Assembly: GCA_021018995.1 (NCBI GenBank)
Contig: CM037598.1
Span: forward strand, 66,358,671-66,422,670
Length of the DNA stretch: 64,000 bases
Direction of reading: 5' to 3'
From: Chloranthus sessilifolius
Lineage: Eukaryota > Streptophyta > Magnoliopsida > Chloranthales > Chloranthaceae
The notes under the pieces are model-generated. The model saw nothing but the letters and a program-made list of their open reading frames with translations, was not told the origin of the DNA and did no database searches. A program made the position numbers and the translations under genes. This document shows positions 13,792 to 29,700 of this stretch, piece by piece. Every line of letters starts with the position of its first letter. Within the stretch, counting starts at the first letter, position 1.

Positions 13792-15565
13792 TATATTTAA
13801 ATATGTTACTATCTATTGTGCATTCATATTCATTTAAGTTCATGCATGTCATAATTAATCGCGTATTTATGTTCATTCATTTCATGTATATCACTATCTA
13901 TCGCGCATTCACGTTCATGCATGTCACTATCTATTCGCGCATTCATGTTCAGTCATGCTCATGAATGTCAAATTATCAATCGCACAATCATATTCATATA
14001 TGTCACTATCTTTCACACGTTCATGTTCATTCATATTTATGGCTGTAAGACTATCAATCGTGCATGCATGTCACTAGCTATCGTACATTCATGTTCATTT
14101 ATGTGCATACATGTCACTATCGATTGAGAATTTATATTGATGTATGTCACTATCTATCTATATTCATATATGTCACTATCTATTGCGCATTCAAGTTCAT
14201 TCATATCACTCAATCAATGTTCAAGCATATCACTATCAATCGCGCATTTATGTTCATGCATGTCACTATCTATTACGCATTTAATTTCATACATGTCACT
14301 ATCTATCCATGTTCAAGCATGTCACTATTTATCACTCATTCATGTTCATTCTTGTTCAGGCATGTCTGTATCTATCGTGAATTTATGTTCATTCATGTTC
14401 ATATATATCACTATCAATCACGCATTAATATTCATGCATGTCACTATCTATCCATGGTCATGCAAGTCTCTATCTACTGCGCATTCATGTTCATGCATGT
14501 CATTATTTATCGCTCATTCAAGTTGAAATATGTTACTATCTATCACGCATTTAGGTTCATTCATGTTCATGGGTGTCCTTATCAATCATGCATTCTTATT
14601 CATTCATTTCATGCATGTCACTATCTATAGTGCATTCACGTTCATATATGTTACTATCTATTGCGTATTCATATTCATTCATGTCACTATCGATCGCACA
14701 TTTATATTTATGCTTGTCACTATCTATCAAGCATTCATATTTATTCATGTTCATAGATGTTAAACTATTAATCACGCATTCATGTTCATACATGTCACTA
14801 TCAATCGCACTTTCATGTTCACGCTTGTCATGATCTATCCATGTTCGCACATGTCATAATCTATCGCACATTCACGTTCACGCATGTCACTATTTATCCA
14901 TGTTTATACATGTCACAATCTATCACGCATTCATGTTCATGTAAATAACTATCTATCGCGCATTTATGTTTATTATCTATCTATGTTCAGGCATGTCAAT
15001 ATATATCGGGCATCACTTTCATTAATGTCGCTATCTAGCGCGCATTCATGTTTAAGTATGTCACTATCTATCGCGCATTCATGTTTATTAATTTTTAAGC
15101 ATATTACTATAAATCGCACATTTATGTTTATTCATTTCATGCATGCCACTATCTATCACACATTAATATTCATTCATGTCACTATCTATCGCGCATTCAT
15201 GTTCATTCATGATCATAGATGTCAAACTATCAATGACGCATTCATGTTAATGCATGTCACTATCTTTTGCACATTCAAGTTCATGGATGTAAGATTATAA
15301 ATCGTGCATTCATGTTCCTACATGCCACTATCTACCGCACATTCACATTGATTCATATTTATGCATATCATATCTATCAATAATTCATGTTCATGCATGT
15401 CACTATCTATTATGCATTCAAGTTCATTCATGTCACTATCTATCAATATTCATGCATGTTACTATCAATCGTGCATTCAAGTTCATGTAAGTTATAATCT
15501 ATCGTGCATTCATGTTTATATATGTCACTATCTATCGTGTATTCATGTTCATACAAGTTACTATC
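13792..15565. repeat. 33-bp minisatellite array, block 2
   Basis: The array continues between the two solo LTRs with the same unit and the same higher-order markers: GAAATATGTTAC near 14525, AAATAACTATC near 14944 and GATGTAAGATTATAAATC near 15283. Allowing for the LTR at 11520-13791, the marker spacing from 10593 to 14525 is about 1.65 kb, so the array was one tract before the insertions. Confidence 0.96.
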
Positions 15566-15833
15566 TGTAATATCCCTGATATTTTTAACGTATTTTTCAT
15601 TTACCTTGGTAAGCATGTCAGGAAATATTGTGGAATATTTTTAGATTTTTGGTGAGCTAAGGTTATGATAATAATAATGGCAAAAAGGAAATTATCGAAA
15701 GATATGTGTAAGTCATGTGAGCAATGACTTACACAATAAAGTAGTGTTTGTGTTTAGCACCGGATAGGTTTTCAATTCAAGTGGATAAGTTGTAACATAA
15801 TAAAATCTAGATATTTTATTATTGCTTTTGGGT

Positions 15834-15840
15834 TATAAGA
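15834..15840 (+). promoter_or_regulatory. TATA-like element of solo LTR 2
   Basis: TATAAGA followed by GAGAGTGCAAG matches the position and sequence of TATAAGAGAG in the Tekay-like LTRs at 41908 and 54539. It is a probable LTR core promoter. Confidence 0.5.
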
Positions 15841-16319
15841 GAGAGTGCAAGAGAAGTTTTCCTTCTCTCTCGTTGGAACTAAGCCTCTAAGGACTTGCCC
15901 CATTTGAGGTCCCATTTGATCCCAGATCTTGGAAGAATGAGAGCTCCTCTTTCCATCTCAACCATTGATTAGATTAGTGTTTGAATTCTGATCAGTTTGA
16001 ATTATTGAAAGAGAAGAGTGATGTAGAGAGTGAGAAAATCTGTGTGATCTTGTTGATTGATGAGGTTGTAGCCACCCTTTTTTAAGGACTGATTTGAAGA
16101 TCTAAACCTTTGGGCTTGGAAATTGTTCCGGTGCGTGAATCGGTGCAACGGAATCAACGAATTAAGCTACAAAAGGTAGGCTGTTAAAACCTTCTTGTGT
16201 CCTTTAAATTTTTGTTTTGCTTAGAATAATATGGAGTATGTTAGAGGAGATCTAATAGCTGTGTTGAAAATAAAGAAAAGAACCCGGACTTGAAAAAGTT
16301 AACAGCCACAGAACCTGAG

Positions 16320-16460
16320 GAATTCGACTGTCGATTTGAAAATCGATAGTCAAAATGAGTTTTTGGCCTAAGACAGATTTTTGAAATTCAATGGTCGAAT
16401 TTGAAATCGACCATCGAATTTCAAATTCGACCAACGAATTTGAATTCGATGGTCAAATTC
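16320..16460. repeat. TTCGA/CGAAT palindromic cluster in solo LTR 2
   Basis: Short inverted motifs (AATTCGACTG, CGATTTG, ATGGTCGAATTTG, GACCATCGAATTTC) are packed into about 140 bp. They correspond to the cluster at 12830-13010 in the sister LTR. Confidence 0.75.
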
Positions 16461-17738
16461 TGTCCTGTATTTGGCTTTCGAAATTTTTTCAGATTTATTT
16501 TCTCAGCAAGCTTTTGGTTGAAATTCTTGTTTTATATTAACACTGAGAGTGTTAATATATGTAGGTTTCGATTGTTGGAAGTCCTTGGTGAGGACTGTTA
16601 GTGCATGGTTTTGAATACTCTGTGTTAAGGTAGGGGAACCCTATATTTAACTTGCATTGAACTATAAGTATACCTGATTTGACTGCTTCTGTTAAGAGGC
16701 ATAAATTTGCAAATTCTGTTACACATAGCATAAATAAGACTCTACATATAAGACACAAATCTGAAATTTGGAAATTTTGTTATGATTAAGATCGTTAATT
16801 TTGAATCGAACTGAATCGTAACTTTGAAAAATCAGTATATGTTATGAATAATAAGCTTTGATATGTATTAGCATTTGCATTCGTACGATGCCCTAGATTC
16901 TACCAACCGTGTTGACGGTAATACTTTGGCACAAGTTTCCCTCAGAGCGTAGGGGCTTGTTGCATTTTCGAAATGGGTTCATGAACGACGATGGTCAGTA
17001 GGGTTTTCCCATCAGTTACGTAGTCCGCTCTCATGCTATAGGAAATTTGGGAGATAAAATTAAGTTATAAATTTAAGACAAGAAGCATGCTAAATCAGAA
17101 TACTTTGAACACTTTAGATTATATTATCAGTTTTGACTCAGGATTAGAACTGGAGATTTAATTTGAAAAGCATCATTGAAAAACCATATTTGATCCGATT
17201 CCGTCTTTTGAAAACCTTTACTTATAAAGAAATACAAATAGATTTGTTTCCTCTATTGAGCTTGGCTGTTAGCTCACCCTCGACTATACGTCACAGGTGC
17301 TGAGACTGACCTTGGGTCAGAGGATCCAAAGGACTTCGATTATATTCCCGAGGAGGATTTGGACATACCAGCTGAGGAGTTCTTTCCATGATCTTAGATC
17401 CTGTGTTTTCTTTTGGTATTTTGTCTGGATATTATTTTGAAATATTGGGCCCTAGGCCTTTATTTTGGTTCTTTTGGTATCACTCTAGGAACCATTATTG
17501 TGAACCACTATTTTAGGTGATCGGATTGGCCATCACCGGTGGTTCTTCTTGGTTTCTCACAGTGATATATCTAATTTTGTTATATGAAGCTTTTGTTTTT
17601 GGATTAACAATGTTGCCTCTGTCTTTAGACCTTTGTTTATGTTGTCGGCTTCTGTTTGTTACGGCTTATTGAGAAATCAATAAGTTGATGAACCGGCCTT
17701 TCCTATACCTTAGGGATTGGAAAAGTCGGGTCGTCACA

Positions 17739-20700
17739 CTATCTATCACACATTTTTATTCATGCAAGTCACTATCTATCGCGTATTTATTTTCATTTAT
17801 GTTCTTTTAGGTCATAATCTATCATGCATTTATGTTCATGCATGTCACTATCTATCGCACATTAATGTTTATTCATATTCATACATATCACTATTTATCA
17901 CGCATTGATATTTATGAATGTCACTATCTATCAATATTCATGCACGTTACTATCTATCATGCATTTATGTTCATTTATGTTCATGCATGTCACTACCAAT
18001 CGCGCATCCATGTTAATGTATGCTACTATCTATCGCGCATTAATGTTCATTCTAATTCATGCACGTCACTATCTATCTCGCATTCATGTTCACGCATGTC
18101 ACTATCTATTTTGCATTCATGTTCATGCATGTCACCAATTATCGCGCATTCATGTTCATGGATGTCACTATCTATTCATGTTCATGCATGTCGCCAACTA
18201 TCGTGCATTCATATTCATGAATGTCACTATCTATTACACATTCATGTTCTTGCATGTCATTGTTTATTATATATTTATATTTAAGTATGTGATCATCTAT
18301 CACGCATTCATGCTCATTCATGTTCAAGCATGTCACTATCAATCACTAGTTGTTGTTCATTTATTTCAGGCATGCCACTATCTATCGTGCATTCATGTTC
18401 ATTCAAGTTACTATCTATCGCACATTCTTATTCATGCAAGTAACTATCTATCGCACATTTATTTTCATTCATGTTCGTGCAAGTCACAATCTATCACGCA
18501 TTCATACTCATGCATGTCATTATCTAACGCACTTTCATGTTCATTCAAGTTCATGCATTTTACTATCTATCAATGTTTATGCATAGCACTATCTATCGCG
18601 CATTCATGTTCATCCATGTCCATGCATGTCACTATCTATTGCGCATTCATGTTCATTCATATCATTATCTATCCATGTTCGTACATGTCATAATTTATCG
18701 CGCATTCATATTCATATATGTTATTATCTATCGTGCATTCACGTTCATACATGTCACAAATTATCCATGGTCATGCTTGTCACTATCTATTGCGTATTCA
18801 TGTTCATCCATGTTATTATCTATTGTGCTTCATATTGAAGTAGGTCACTATCTATCGCGCATTCATGTCTATTTATGTTCATACATGTCACTATCTATCG
18901 TACATTCATGTCCATTTATGTTCATGCATGTCACTATCTATCGCGAATTTATATTTACGCATGTCACTCTCTATCCATGTTCATGCATGTTACTTCCACT
19001 CATGTTCATGCATGTCACTATCTATCGCACATTCATGTTCATTCCAGTTCATGCATGTCTCTATCGATCGAGCATTCATGTTAATTCATGTGCATAAATG
19101 TTAGTTTCTATAGAGAATTCATGTTCATACATGTCACTATCTATCTATGTTCATTTATGTCACTATCTATTACGCATTCAAGTTCATTCATGTCACATCT
19201 ATCCATGTTCATGTATGTCACAATATATCACGTATTCATATTCATTAATGTTGATGCAAATGACTGTATACAATGCATTCATGTTATTATCTATTCATGT
19301 TCATGCATGTCACTATTTATCGTGCATTCATGTTCATTCATGTTCCAACATGTCACTATCTATCGGGCATTTATGTTCATTCATACTCATTCATTTCATT
19401 ATCTGTCATGTATTTATGTTTATGCATGTCTCTATCTATCCATGTTCATAGATGCCACTATCTATTATGCATCCATGTTAATGCATGCCACTATCTATTG
19501 CGCATTTATGTTCATTCCTGTTCATGTACGTCAATATCTATCGTGCATTTATATTCAAGCATGTCACTATCTATCCATGTTCATGCATGCCACTATCTAT
19601 TGCGCATTTATGTTCTTACATATCATTCTCTTCTTGCATGTCATTATCTCTCGCGTAATTATAGTTTAAGTATGTCAGTATCCATCGCGCATTCATGGTC
19701 ATTCAAGTTCAAGTATGTCACTATCTATCGCGCATTTATATTTATTCATTTCATGTACGTCTCTGTCTATCGAGCATTCATGTTCATGTAACTCACTATC
19801 TATGGCACGTTCTTGTTCATACAAGTCACTATCTATAGCACATTCATTTTCATTCATGTTCATACAGTCACAATCTATCAGGCATTCATGTTCTTGTATG
19901 TCACTATCTGTCACGCATTCATGTTCATTGATGCCACTATCTATCAATATTCATGCACATCACTATCTATCGCGCGTTCATGTTCATCCATGTCCTTGCA
20001 TGTCACTATCTATCGCGCATTTGTGTTCATGCATTTCACTATCTATCGCGCATTCATATTCATTTATATCATTATCTATCCATATTTGTGCATGTCACTA
20101 TCTGTCGCGCATTTATATTCTTTCATGTTCATGCATATCACTATCTATCGTGCATTCATGTTTATGCATGTCGCTATTTAAATATTGTCATACATGTCAC
20201 CATCTTTCGCACATTCATGTTCATGGATGTAAGACTATAAATCATGCATTTATGATCATGCATGTCATATCTATCGAGAATTTATATTCATGCATGTCAC
20301 TATCTATCTATGTTCATGCATGTCACTATCTATTACGTATTGAAGTTCATTCATATCACTATCTATCAATGTTCATGCATGTCACTATCCATCGCGCATT
20401 CAGGTTTGTGCATGTTACTATCTATCATGCATTCATGTTCATGCATGTCACTATCTATCGCACATTCATGTTCATGCAAGTCACAATCTATCGCACATTC
20501 TTGTTCATGAAAGTTACTATCAATCTCGCATTCATTTTCATTCATGTTCTTTCAGGTCAATCTATAATGCATTAATGTTCATGCATATCACTATCTATTA
20601 CGCATTAATGTTCATTCATATTCATACATGTTACTATCTTTCACGCATTAATGTTTATGAATGTCACTATCTATCATGTTTATGCGCATCACTATCTATC

Positions 20701-23700
20701 GTGCATTTATGTTCATTCATGTTAATGCATGTCACTATCTATCGAGCATTCATATTTATGCTTGTCACTATCTATCGAGCATTCATGATTATTTAATATT
20801 CATGGATGTCAAGCTATCAATCGTGCATTCATGTTTATGCATGTCACTATCAATCGTACATTCATATTCACGCTTGTAACTATCTATCTATGTTCAAACA
20901 TGTCACAATCTATCACACATTCACATTCACGCATGTCACTATCTATCCATGTTTATACATATTCCAATCTCTCGCGCATTCATGTTTATACAAATAACTA
21001 TCTACCACGCACTCATATTCATTATTTATTCATGTTCAGGCATGTCAATATCTATCGCGCATTCATGTTCATAGATGTCGCTATCTATCAAGCGTTCATG
21101 TTCATCAATTTTTAGGCATGCCACTATAAATCGCGCATTTATGTTCATTCATTTCATGTATGTCACTATCTATCGTGTATTAATATTCATTTATGTCACT
21201 ATCTATCGTGCATTCATGTTCAGTCATGATCATAGATGTCAAACTATCAATCGCGCATGTCACAATTTATCGCACATTCATGCTCACGCATGTCACTATC
21301 TATCTATGTTCATGCATGTCACAATTTATCATGCTTTCATATTTATACAAATGACTATTTACCACGCATTCATATTTATTATCTATCCATGTTCAGGCAT
21401 GTTAATATCTATCACACATTCATGTTCATGGATGTCGCTATCTATCGCACATTCATGTTTAAGTATGTCACTATCTATCACGCGTTCATGTTCAGTCATT
21501 TTCAGGCATGTCACTATAAATCGCGAATTTATGCCTATTCATTTTATGCATGTCACTATCTATCAGGCATTAATATTCATTCATGTCATTATCTATCACG
21601 CATTCATGTTCATTCATTATCATGGATATCCAACTATCAATCGCACATTCATGTTAATGCATGTCACTATCTTTCACACATCCAAGTTCATAAATGTAAA
21701 ATTATAAATCGTACATTCATGTTCCTGCATGTCACTATCTATCAAACATTCATGTTGATTCATATTCATTCACGTCATATCTATCGAGAATTCATGTTTA
21801 TGCATGTCACTATCTATCTATGTTCATACATGTCATTATCTATTGCACATTCAAATTCATTCATGTCACTATCTATCAATATTCATGCATGTCATTATCA
21901 ATCGCGTATTCAGGTTCATACAAGTCACTATTTATCGTGCATTCATGTTCATATATGTCACGATCTATCGCACATTCATGTTCATATAAGTCACTATCTA
22001 TCGCACATTCTTGTTCATGCAAGTCATTATCTATCGAGCATTCATTTTCATTCATATTCTTTCAAGTCACAATCTATCAATATTCATATTCATACACGTC
22101 ACTATGTATGGCGCATTAATGTTCATTCATGTTCAAACATATCATTATCAATCACGCATTGATATTCATATATGTCACTATCTATCAATGTTGATGCACG
22201 TCATTATCTATTGCGCATTCATATTCATTTATGTTCATGCATGTCACTATCAATCGCACATCCATGTTAATATATGTCAATATCTATCGCATATTTATGT
22301 TCATTCCAGATCATGCACATCACTATTTATCTTGCATTTATGTTCACACATGTCACTATCTATCTTGCATTCATTTTTATGCATGTTACCAACTATCGCG
22401 CATTCATATTTATGGATGTCACTATCTATCCATATTCGTGCATATCACTATCTATTACGCATTCATGTTCTTTCATATAATTATCTATCATACATTTATA
22501 TTTAAGTATGTCACTATCTATCGAACATTCATGTTCATTCATATTCAAGCATATCACTATCATTCGCTAATTATTGTTCATTCATTTCATGTATATCACT
22601 ATCTATCGCGCATTTATTTTCTTTTATGTTCTTGCAAGTCATAATCTATCACGCATTGAAGCTCATGCATGTCACTATCTAATGTGCACTTATGTTCATT
22701 CAAGTTCATGCATTATTGTTCATGCTTGTCACTATTTATCAATGTTCATGCACGTCATTATCTATCGCGCATTTCTGTCCATCCATGTTTATGCATGTCA
22801 CTATCTATCACGCATTTGTATTCATGTATTTTACCATCTATCGCGCATTCATGTTCATTCATGTCATTATCATCTATGTTTGTGCATGTCACGATTTATC
22901 GCGTATTCATGTTCATGAATGTCACTATCTATCGCACATTCACGTTTATGCATGTCACTAATTATCCATGATCATGCATGTCAGTATCTATTACGCATTC
23001 ATATTCATACATGTCATTATCTATCGTATATTCATGTTGAAGTAGGCCACTATCTATCGCACATTCATGTCCATTCATGTTCATGCATGTCACTATCTAT
23101 CGCAGGTTTATGTTCATGCATGTCACTATCTATCCATGTTCATATATATTATTATCTATCGCGCATTTATATTCATGCATGTCACTATCAATCGCACATC
23201 CATTATCTAACGCGCATTCATGTTCATTTCAGTTCATACATGTCTCAATCGATCGCACATTTATGTTAATTCATATGCATGTATGTCACTATCTATCAAG
23301 AATTCATATTCATGTATGTCACTATCTATCTATGCTCATGCATGTCCCTATCTATTGCGCATTCAAGTTCATTCATGTCACTATCTATCAATGTTCATAT
23401 TTGTCATAATATATCGCGCATTCATGTTCATGTAAAGGACTATCTACCGCGCATTCATATTCATTATCTATCCATATTCATGCACGTCACTATTTATCAC
23501 ACATTCATATTCATTCATATTCCTACTATCAGGCATTCACGTTCATTCGAATTCATGCATTTCATTACCTATCGCACATTTATGTTTATGCATATTATTA
23601 TCTATCACGCATTTATGTTAATGTATTTTACTATTTATCATGCATTCATGTTCATTCATTTCATTATCTATCCACGTTCGTACATGTTACTATTTATCGT

Positions 23701-26700
23701 GTATTCGTATTTATTTCAGTTCATGCATGCCACTATCTATCGCGCATTCACGTTCATGCATGTCACTAATTATTCATAATCATGCATGTCACTATCTATT
23801 GCATATTCATATTCATATGTGCTATTATCTATCTTATATTCATATTGAAATAGGTCACTATCTATCGCGCACTCATGTCCATTCATGTTCATGCGTATCA
23901 TTATCTATCGCGCATTTATATTCATATATGTCACTATTTATCCATGTTTATATATGTCACTGTCTATCGCACATTAATGTTCATTCATATTCATGTATGT
24001 CACTATCAATCGTACATTCATGTTCATTCATATCACTATCTATCGAGCATTCATGTTCATTCCAGTTTATACATGTCACTATCTATCATGCATTCATATT
24101 CATTCATATTCCCATACGTTGCTATCTATCGCGCATTCATATTCATTCATGTTCATACTTGCCACCATCTATCGCGCATTTATGTTTATATATGTCATTA
24201 TCTATCCATATTCATGCATGTCATTATCTATCACGCATTTATGTTTATTCTTGTCACTATCAATCGCGTATCTATTGTAATGCATGTTTCTATTTATCAC
24301 GTGTTCATATTCATATATATTACTAACTATCGTGCATTTATATTTATAGATGTCACTATCTATTCATGTTTATAAATGCTACTATCTATTTTGCATTCAT
24401 GTTTTTACATGTCATTATCTAATGCGCATTTATATTTAAGTATGTTACTTTCTATTATTCATTAATGTTCATTCATATTAAAGCATGTCACTATCCATCG
24501 TACAATTATGTTCATTCATTTTATACATGTCACTGTTTATCGCACATTCATGTTTATACATGTCACTATCAATCGCTTATTCATATTCATTCATATTCAT
24601 GAATGTCAAATTATCAATCTCGCATTCATGTTCATTCATATTTGTGGATGTCAAACTATCAATAATCCTTTCATATACATACATGTCATTATCTTTTACA
24701 CATTTATGGTCATTCATATTCATGAATGTAAGATTATCAATCACGCATTCATGTTCGTACTTATTACTATTTACAGCGCATTCATGTTCATTCATATTCA
24801 TGCTTGTCACTATCTATCGAGAATTAATATTCATACATGTCACTATCTATCTATATTCGAATATGTCACTATCTATTACGCATTCAAATTGAATCATGTC
24901 ACTATCTATCTATGTTAATGCATGTCACTATCAATCTACCATTTATGTTCATGCATGCCACTTTCTATTGCGCCTTTATTTTCATGCATTTCATTGTCTA
25001 TCCATGTTCAAGCATGTCACTATCTATCGCTCATTCATGTTCATACATGTTACTATCAAGCGTGCATTAATATTCATATATGTCACTATCTATCCAAGGT
25101 CATGCATGTCACTATCTATTGCGCATTCATGTTCATGCAAGTCATTATCTGTCACGCATTCACTTTTATTCTTGTTCATGCATGTCACAGTCAATTGCGC
25201 ATTCATGTTCATTCTTATCATGTATGTCACTGTCTATCATGCATTTTATGTTTATATATGTCACTATCTATTGGGTATTTATGTTCATGCATGTCACTAT
25301 CGATCGCGCATTCATATTCATGCATGTCACTCTCTATCATGCATTCATGTTCATTCTTATTCATGAATGTCTAACTATCAATAGCGCATTAATATTCACG
25401 CATATCACTATCTTCCGCATACTCATGTTCATGTTCATGCATGTCACTATCTATCCTTGTTCATGCATATCACAATCTATCACACATTCATGTTCACACA
25501 AATAACTATCTATCGCGCATTCATGTTTATTCATGTTCAAATAAATCACTATCTATCGCGCATTCATGTTCATACTAGTTACTATCTATAGAGCATTCAT
25601 ATTCATGCAAGTTACTATCTATCTCGCATTCTTGTTCATGCAAGTCACTATCTATCTCGCATTATTGTTTAAGAAAGTAGCTATCTATCACGTATTCATT
25701 TTCAATCATGTTCGTACTAGTTACTATCTATCGTGCATTCATATTCATGCATATCACTATATATCACGCATTCATATTCATGCAAGTCATTATCTATCTC
25801 GCATTCTTGTTCAAGGAAGTAACTATCTATCACGCATTTTATTTTCATTCATGTTCATGTCAGTCACTATATATCACGCATTCATGTTCAGACATGTTAC
25901 TATCTATCCCGCATTCATTTTCATGCGTGTCACTATCAATCGCACATTCTAGTCCACGCTTGTCACTATCTATCCATGTTCATACATGTCATAATCTATC
26001 GCACATTCACATTTACGCATGTTAGTACCTATCTATATTCATGCATATCACAATCTATCGTGCATTCATATTCATATAAATAATGATCTATCATGCATTC
26101 ATGTTCATTATCTATTCATATTCATGCATGTCAATATTTATCGCTCATTCATATTTATGGATATTGGTATCTATCGCGCATTCATTTTTAAGTATGTCAC
26201 GATCTATCGCGCGATCATGTTCATTCATTTTCAGGCATGTCACTATAAATCACGCATTTATATTTATTCATTTCATGCATGTCACTATCTATCGCGCATT
26301 AATATTCATTCATATCATTATCTATTACGTATTCATAATCATAGATATCAAACTATTAATCGCACATTCATGTTAATACATGCCACTATCTTTCGCATAT
26401 TCAAATTCATGGATGTAAGATTATAAATCGTGCATTCATGTTCCTACATGTCACTATCTATCGCGCATTCACGTTGATTCATATTCATGTATGTCATATC
26501 TATCAAGAATTAATATTCTTGCATGCCACTATCTATCTATGTTTATACATATCACTATCTATTACGCATTCAAGTTCATTCATATCACTATCTATCAATG
26601 TTCATACATGTTATTATCAATCATGCAATCAGGTTCGTACAATTCACAATCTATCGTGTATTCATGTTTATATATGTCACTATTTATCGTGCATTCATGT

Positions 26701-29700
26701 TTATGTAAGTCACTATCTATCGTACATTTTTGTTCATGCAAGTCATTATCTATCGCGTATTTATTTTCATTAATTTTTTTTTATAACAATCTATCACGTA
26801 TTTATATTCATGCATGCCACTATCTATCGTGCATTAATGTTCATTTATGTTCATACATGTCGCTATCTATCACGCATTAATATTTATGAATGTTACTATC
26901 TATCAATATTCATGCACGTCAATATCTATCGCGTATTCATGATCATTCATATTCATGCATGTCACTACTAATCGTGCATCCATGTTAATGCGTGTCACTA
27001 TCAATCGTGCATTCATGGCCATTCCAGTTCATGCACGTCACTATCTATCTCGCATTCTTGTTCACGCATGTCACTATCTATCTCGCATTCATGTCCATGT
27101 ATGTCACCAATTATCACGCATTGATGTTCATGGATGTCACTATCTATTCATATTTATACATGTCACTATCTATTATGCATTTATGTTCTTGCATGTCATT
27201 GTCTATCGTATATTTATATTTAAGTATGTCACTATCTATTGCACATTTATGTTCATTTATATTCAAGTATGTCACTATCAATCGCTAATTACTGTTCATT
27301 CCTTTCATGCATTTCACTATCTATCGCGCATTCATGTTCATGCAAGTCATAGCACATTCTTGTTCATACAACTATCTATCACGTATTCATTTTCATTCAT
27401 GTTACTGTAAGTCGCAATCTATCACACTTTCATGCTCATATATGTCACTATCTAGCATGCATTCATTTTCATTTAAGTTCATATATGTCACTATCTATCA
27501 CACATTGATGTTTATTCATGTCACCATCTATCAATATTTATACACGTCACTATCTATCACATATTTATGTTCATTCATGTTCATATATGTCACTATCTAT
27601 CATGCATTTATGTTCATACATTTTACTATCTATCACGAATTCATATTCATTCATGTCATTATCTATCCATATTTATGCATATTATAATTTATCACGCATT
27701 TATGTTCATATATATCACTATTTATCGCGTATTCATGTTCATGCATGTCACTAATTATCCATGGTCATGCATGTCACTATCTATTACGCATTCATGTTCA
27801 TTTATGTCATTATCTATCGTGCATTCATGTTGAAGTAGGTCACTATCTATCGCGCATTTATGTTCATACATGTCACTATCTATCTCAGATTTATATTAAT
27901 GCATATTACAATCTATTTATTTTCATGTATGTCACTATCTATCACGCATTCATGCTCATTCATATCATGTATGTCATTATCAATCGCGCATCCATGTTTA
28001 TGTATGTCACTATCTATCGCGCATTAATGTTCATTCCAGTTTATATATGTCTATCAATCGTGCATTCATGTTAATTCATATACATGTATGTCACTATCTA
28101 TCAAAAATTCATGATCATATATGTCACTATCTATCTATATTCATGCATGTCACTATTTATTGCGCATTTAAGTTCATTTATGTCACTATCTATCAATGTT
28201 CATGTATGTCAAAATATATCGCGCATTTATGTTCATTCATATTCATGCAAAGGACTATCTATCGCGCATTCATATTCATTATCTATCTATGTTCATGTAC
28301 ATTATTATTTATCGCGCATTCATATTTATTCATGTTCCTACATATTGCTATCAATCAGGCATTCATGTTCATTCATGCTCATTCATATTCATGCATTTTG
28401 TTATCTATCGCGTATTTATGTTTATACATGTCACTATCTATCGCACATTTGTATTTATGTATTTCACTATCTATCGCACATTCTTACTCATTTATGTCAT
28501 TATCTATCTATGTACGTGCATGTCACTATTTTTTGCGCATTCATGTTCATTCCTTTTCGTGTATGTCACTATCTATCGCGTATTCACGTTCATGCATGTC
28601 ACTAATTATTTATAGTCATGCATGTCACTATCTATTGTGCATTCATGTTAATGCATATTATTATTTATCGTGCATATATATTTAAATATATTACTATCTA
28701 TCGCGCATTTATATTTATTTATATTCATACATGTCATAATTAATCGCACATTTGTGATCATTCATTTCATATATGTCACTATCTATCGCGCATTTAAGTT
28801 TATTCATGTTCATACATGTCACTATCTGTCGAGCATTTAAATTCATGAATGTCACTATCTATCCATGTTTATACATGTCGCTATGAATCGTACATCTATG
28901 TTCATGCATGTCATTATCTATCGAGTATTCATATTCATTCCAGTTCATACATGTCACTATCTATCGCGCATTCATATTATTTCATGTGCATTCATGTCAC
29001 TATTTGTATATGTTCATTTATGTCACAATTTATTGCACATTCAAGTTCATTTATATCACTATCTATCCATATTCATGTATGTCACAATATATCGCTCATT
29101 CATGTTTATTTATAGTCATACAAATGACTATTTATCATGAATTCATTTTCATTATCTATCTATGTTAATGTATATCATTATTTATCGCGCATTCATGTTC
29201 ATTCACATTCTTATATGTCGCTATCTATCAAGCATTCATTTTCATATATTAATATTTATGCATGTCCCTATCTATCCATGTTCATGCATATCATTATCTA
29301 TCACGTATTCATGTTCATGCATGTCACTATCTATCGCGCATTCATATTCATTCAAGTTCATACACGTCATTATCTATCGCGCATTCATGTTCAAGCATGT
29401 CACTAGCTATCTTATATTTATGTTCATATATGTCACCAAGTCTCGTACATTCATATTCATAGATATCATCATCTATCCATGTTCATGCATGTCACCATCT
29501 ATTGCGCATTCATGTTCTTGTATGTCATTATCTCTCGCGCAATTATATTTAAGTATGTCACTATCTATCGCGCATTCATGGTCAATCATATTCAAGTATC
29601 TCACTATTAATCATGCATTTATGTTTATTCATTTCATACATGTCACTATCTAGCGGGCATTCATGTTCATACAAGTCACTATCTATCGCACATTCTTGGT

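Larger units (their letters stand above)
15566..17738 (+). mobile_element. Solo LTR (gypsy, Tekay-like) in the satellite
   Basis: A 2173-bp insertion starts TGTAATATCCC and ends GGGTCGTCACA. The flanking 5-bp duplication is CTATC (15561-15565 and 17739-17743), which lies in the satellite core. It has no internal region. It is the same LTR family as 11520-13791 but in the opposite orientation: both share the segment with AATAAGCC/GGCTTATT and the TTCGA cluster. A TATA-like TATAAGA lies at 15834-15840. The conserved blocks GCACAAGTTTCCCTC (about 16930) and ACTATACGTCACAGGTG (about 17283) are clear. Confidence 0.94.

Noticed and set aside
16252-16758. Short minus-strand ORFs in the second solo LTR
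   Set aside because: Same reason: LTR sequence, no homology seen, no conservation between copies.
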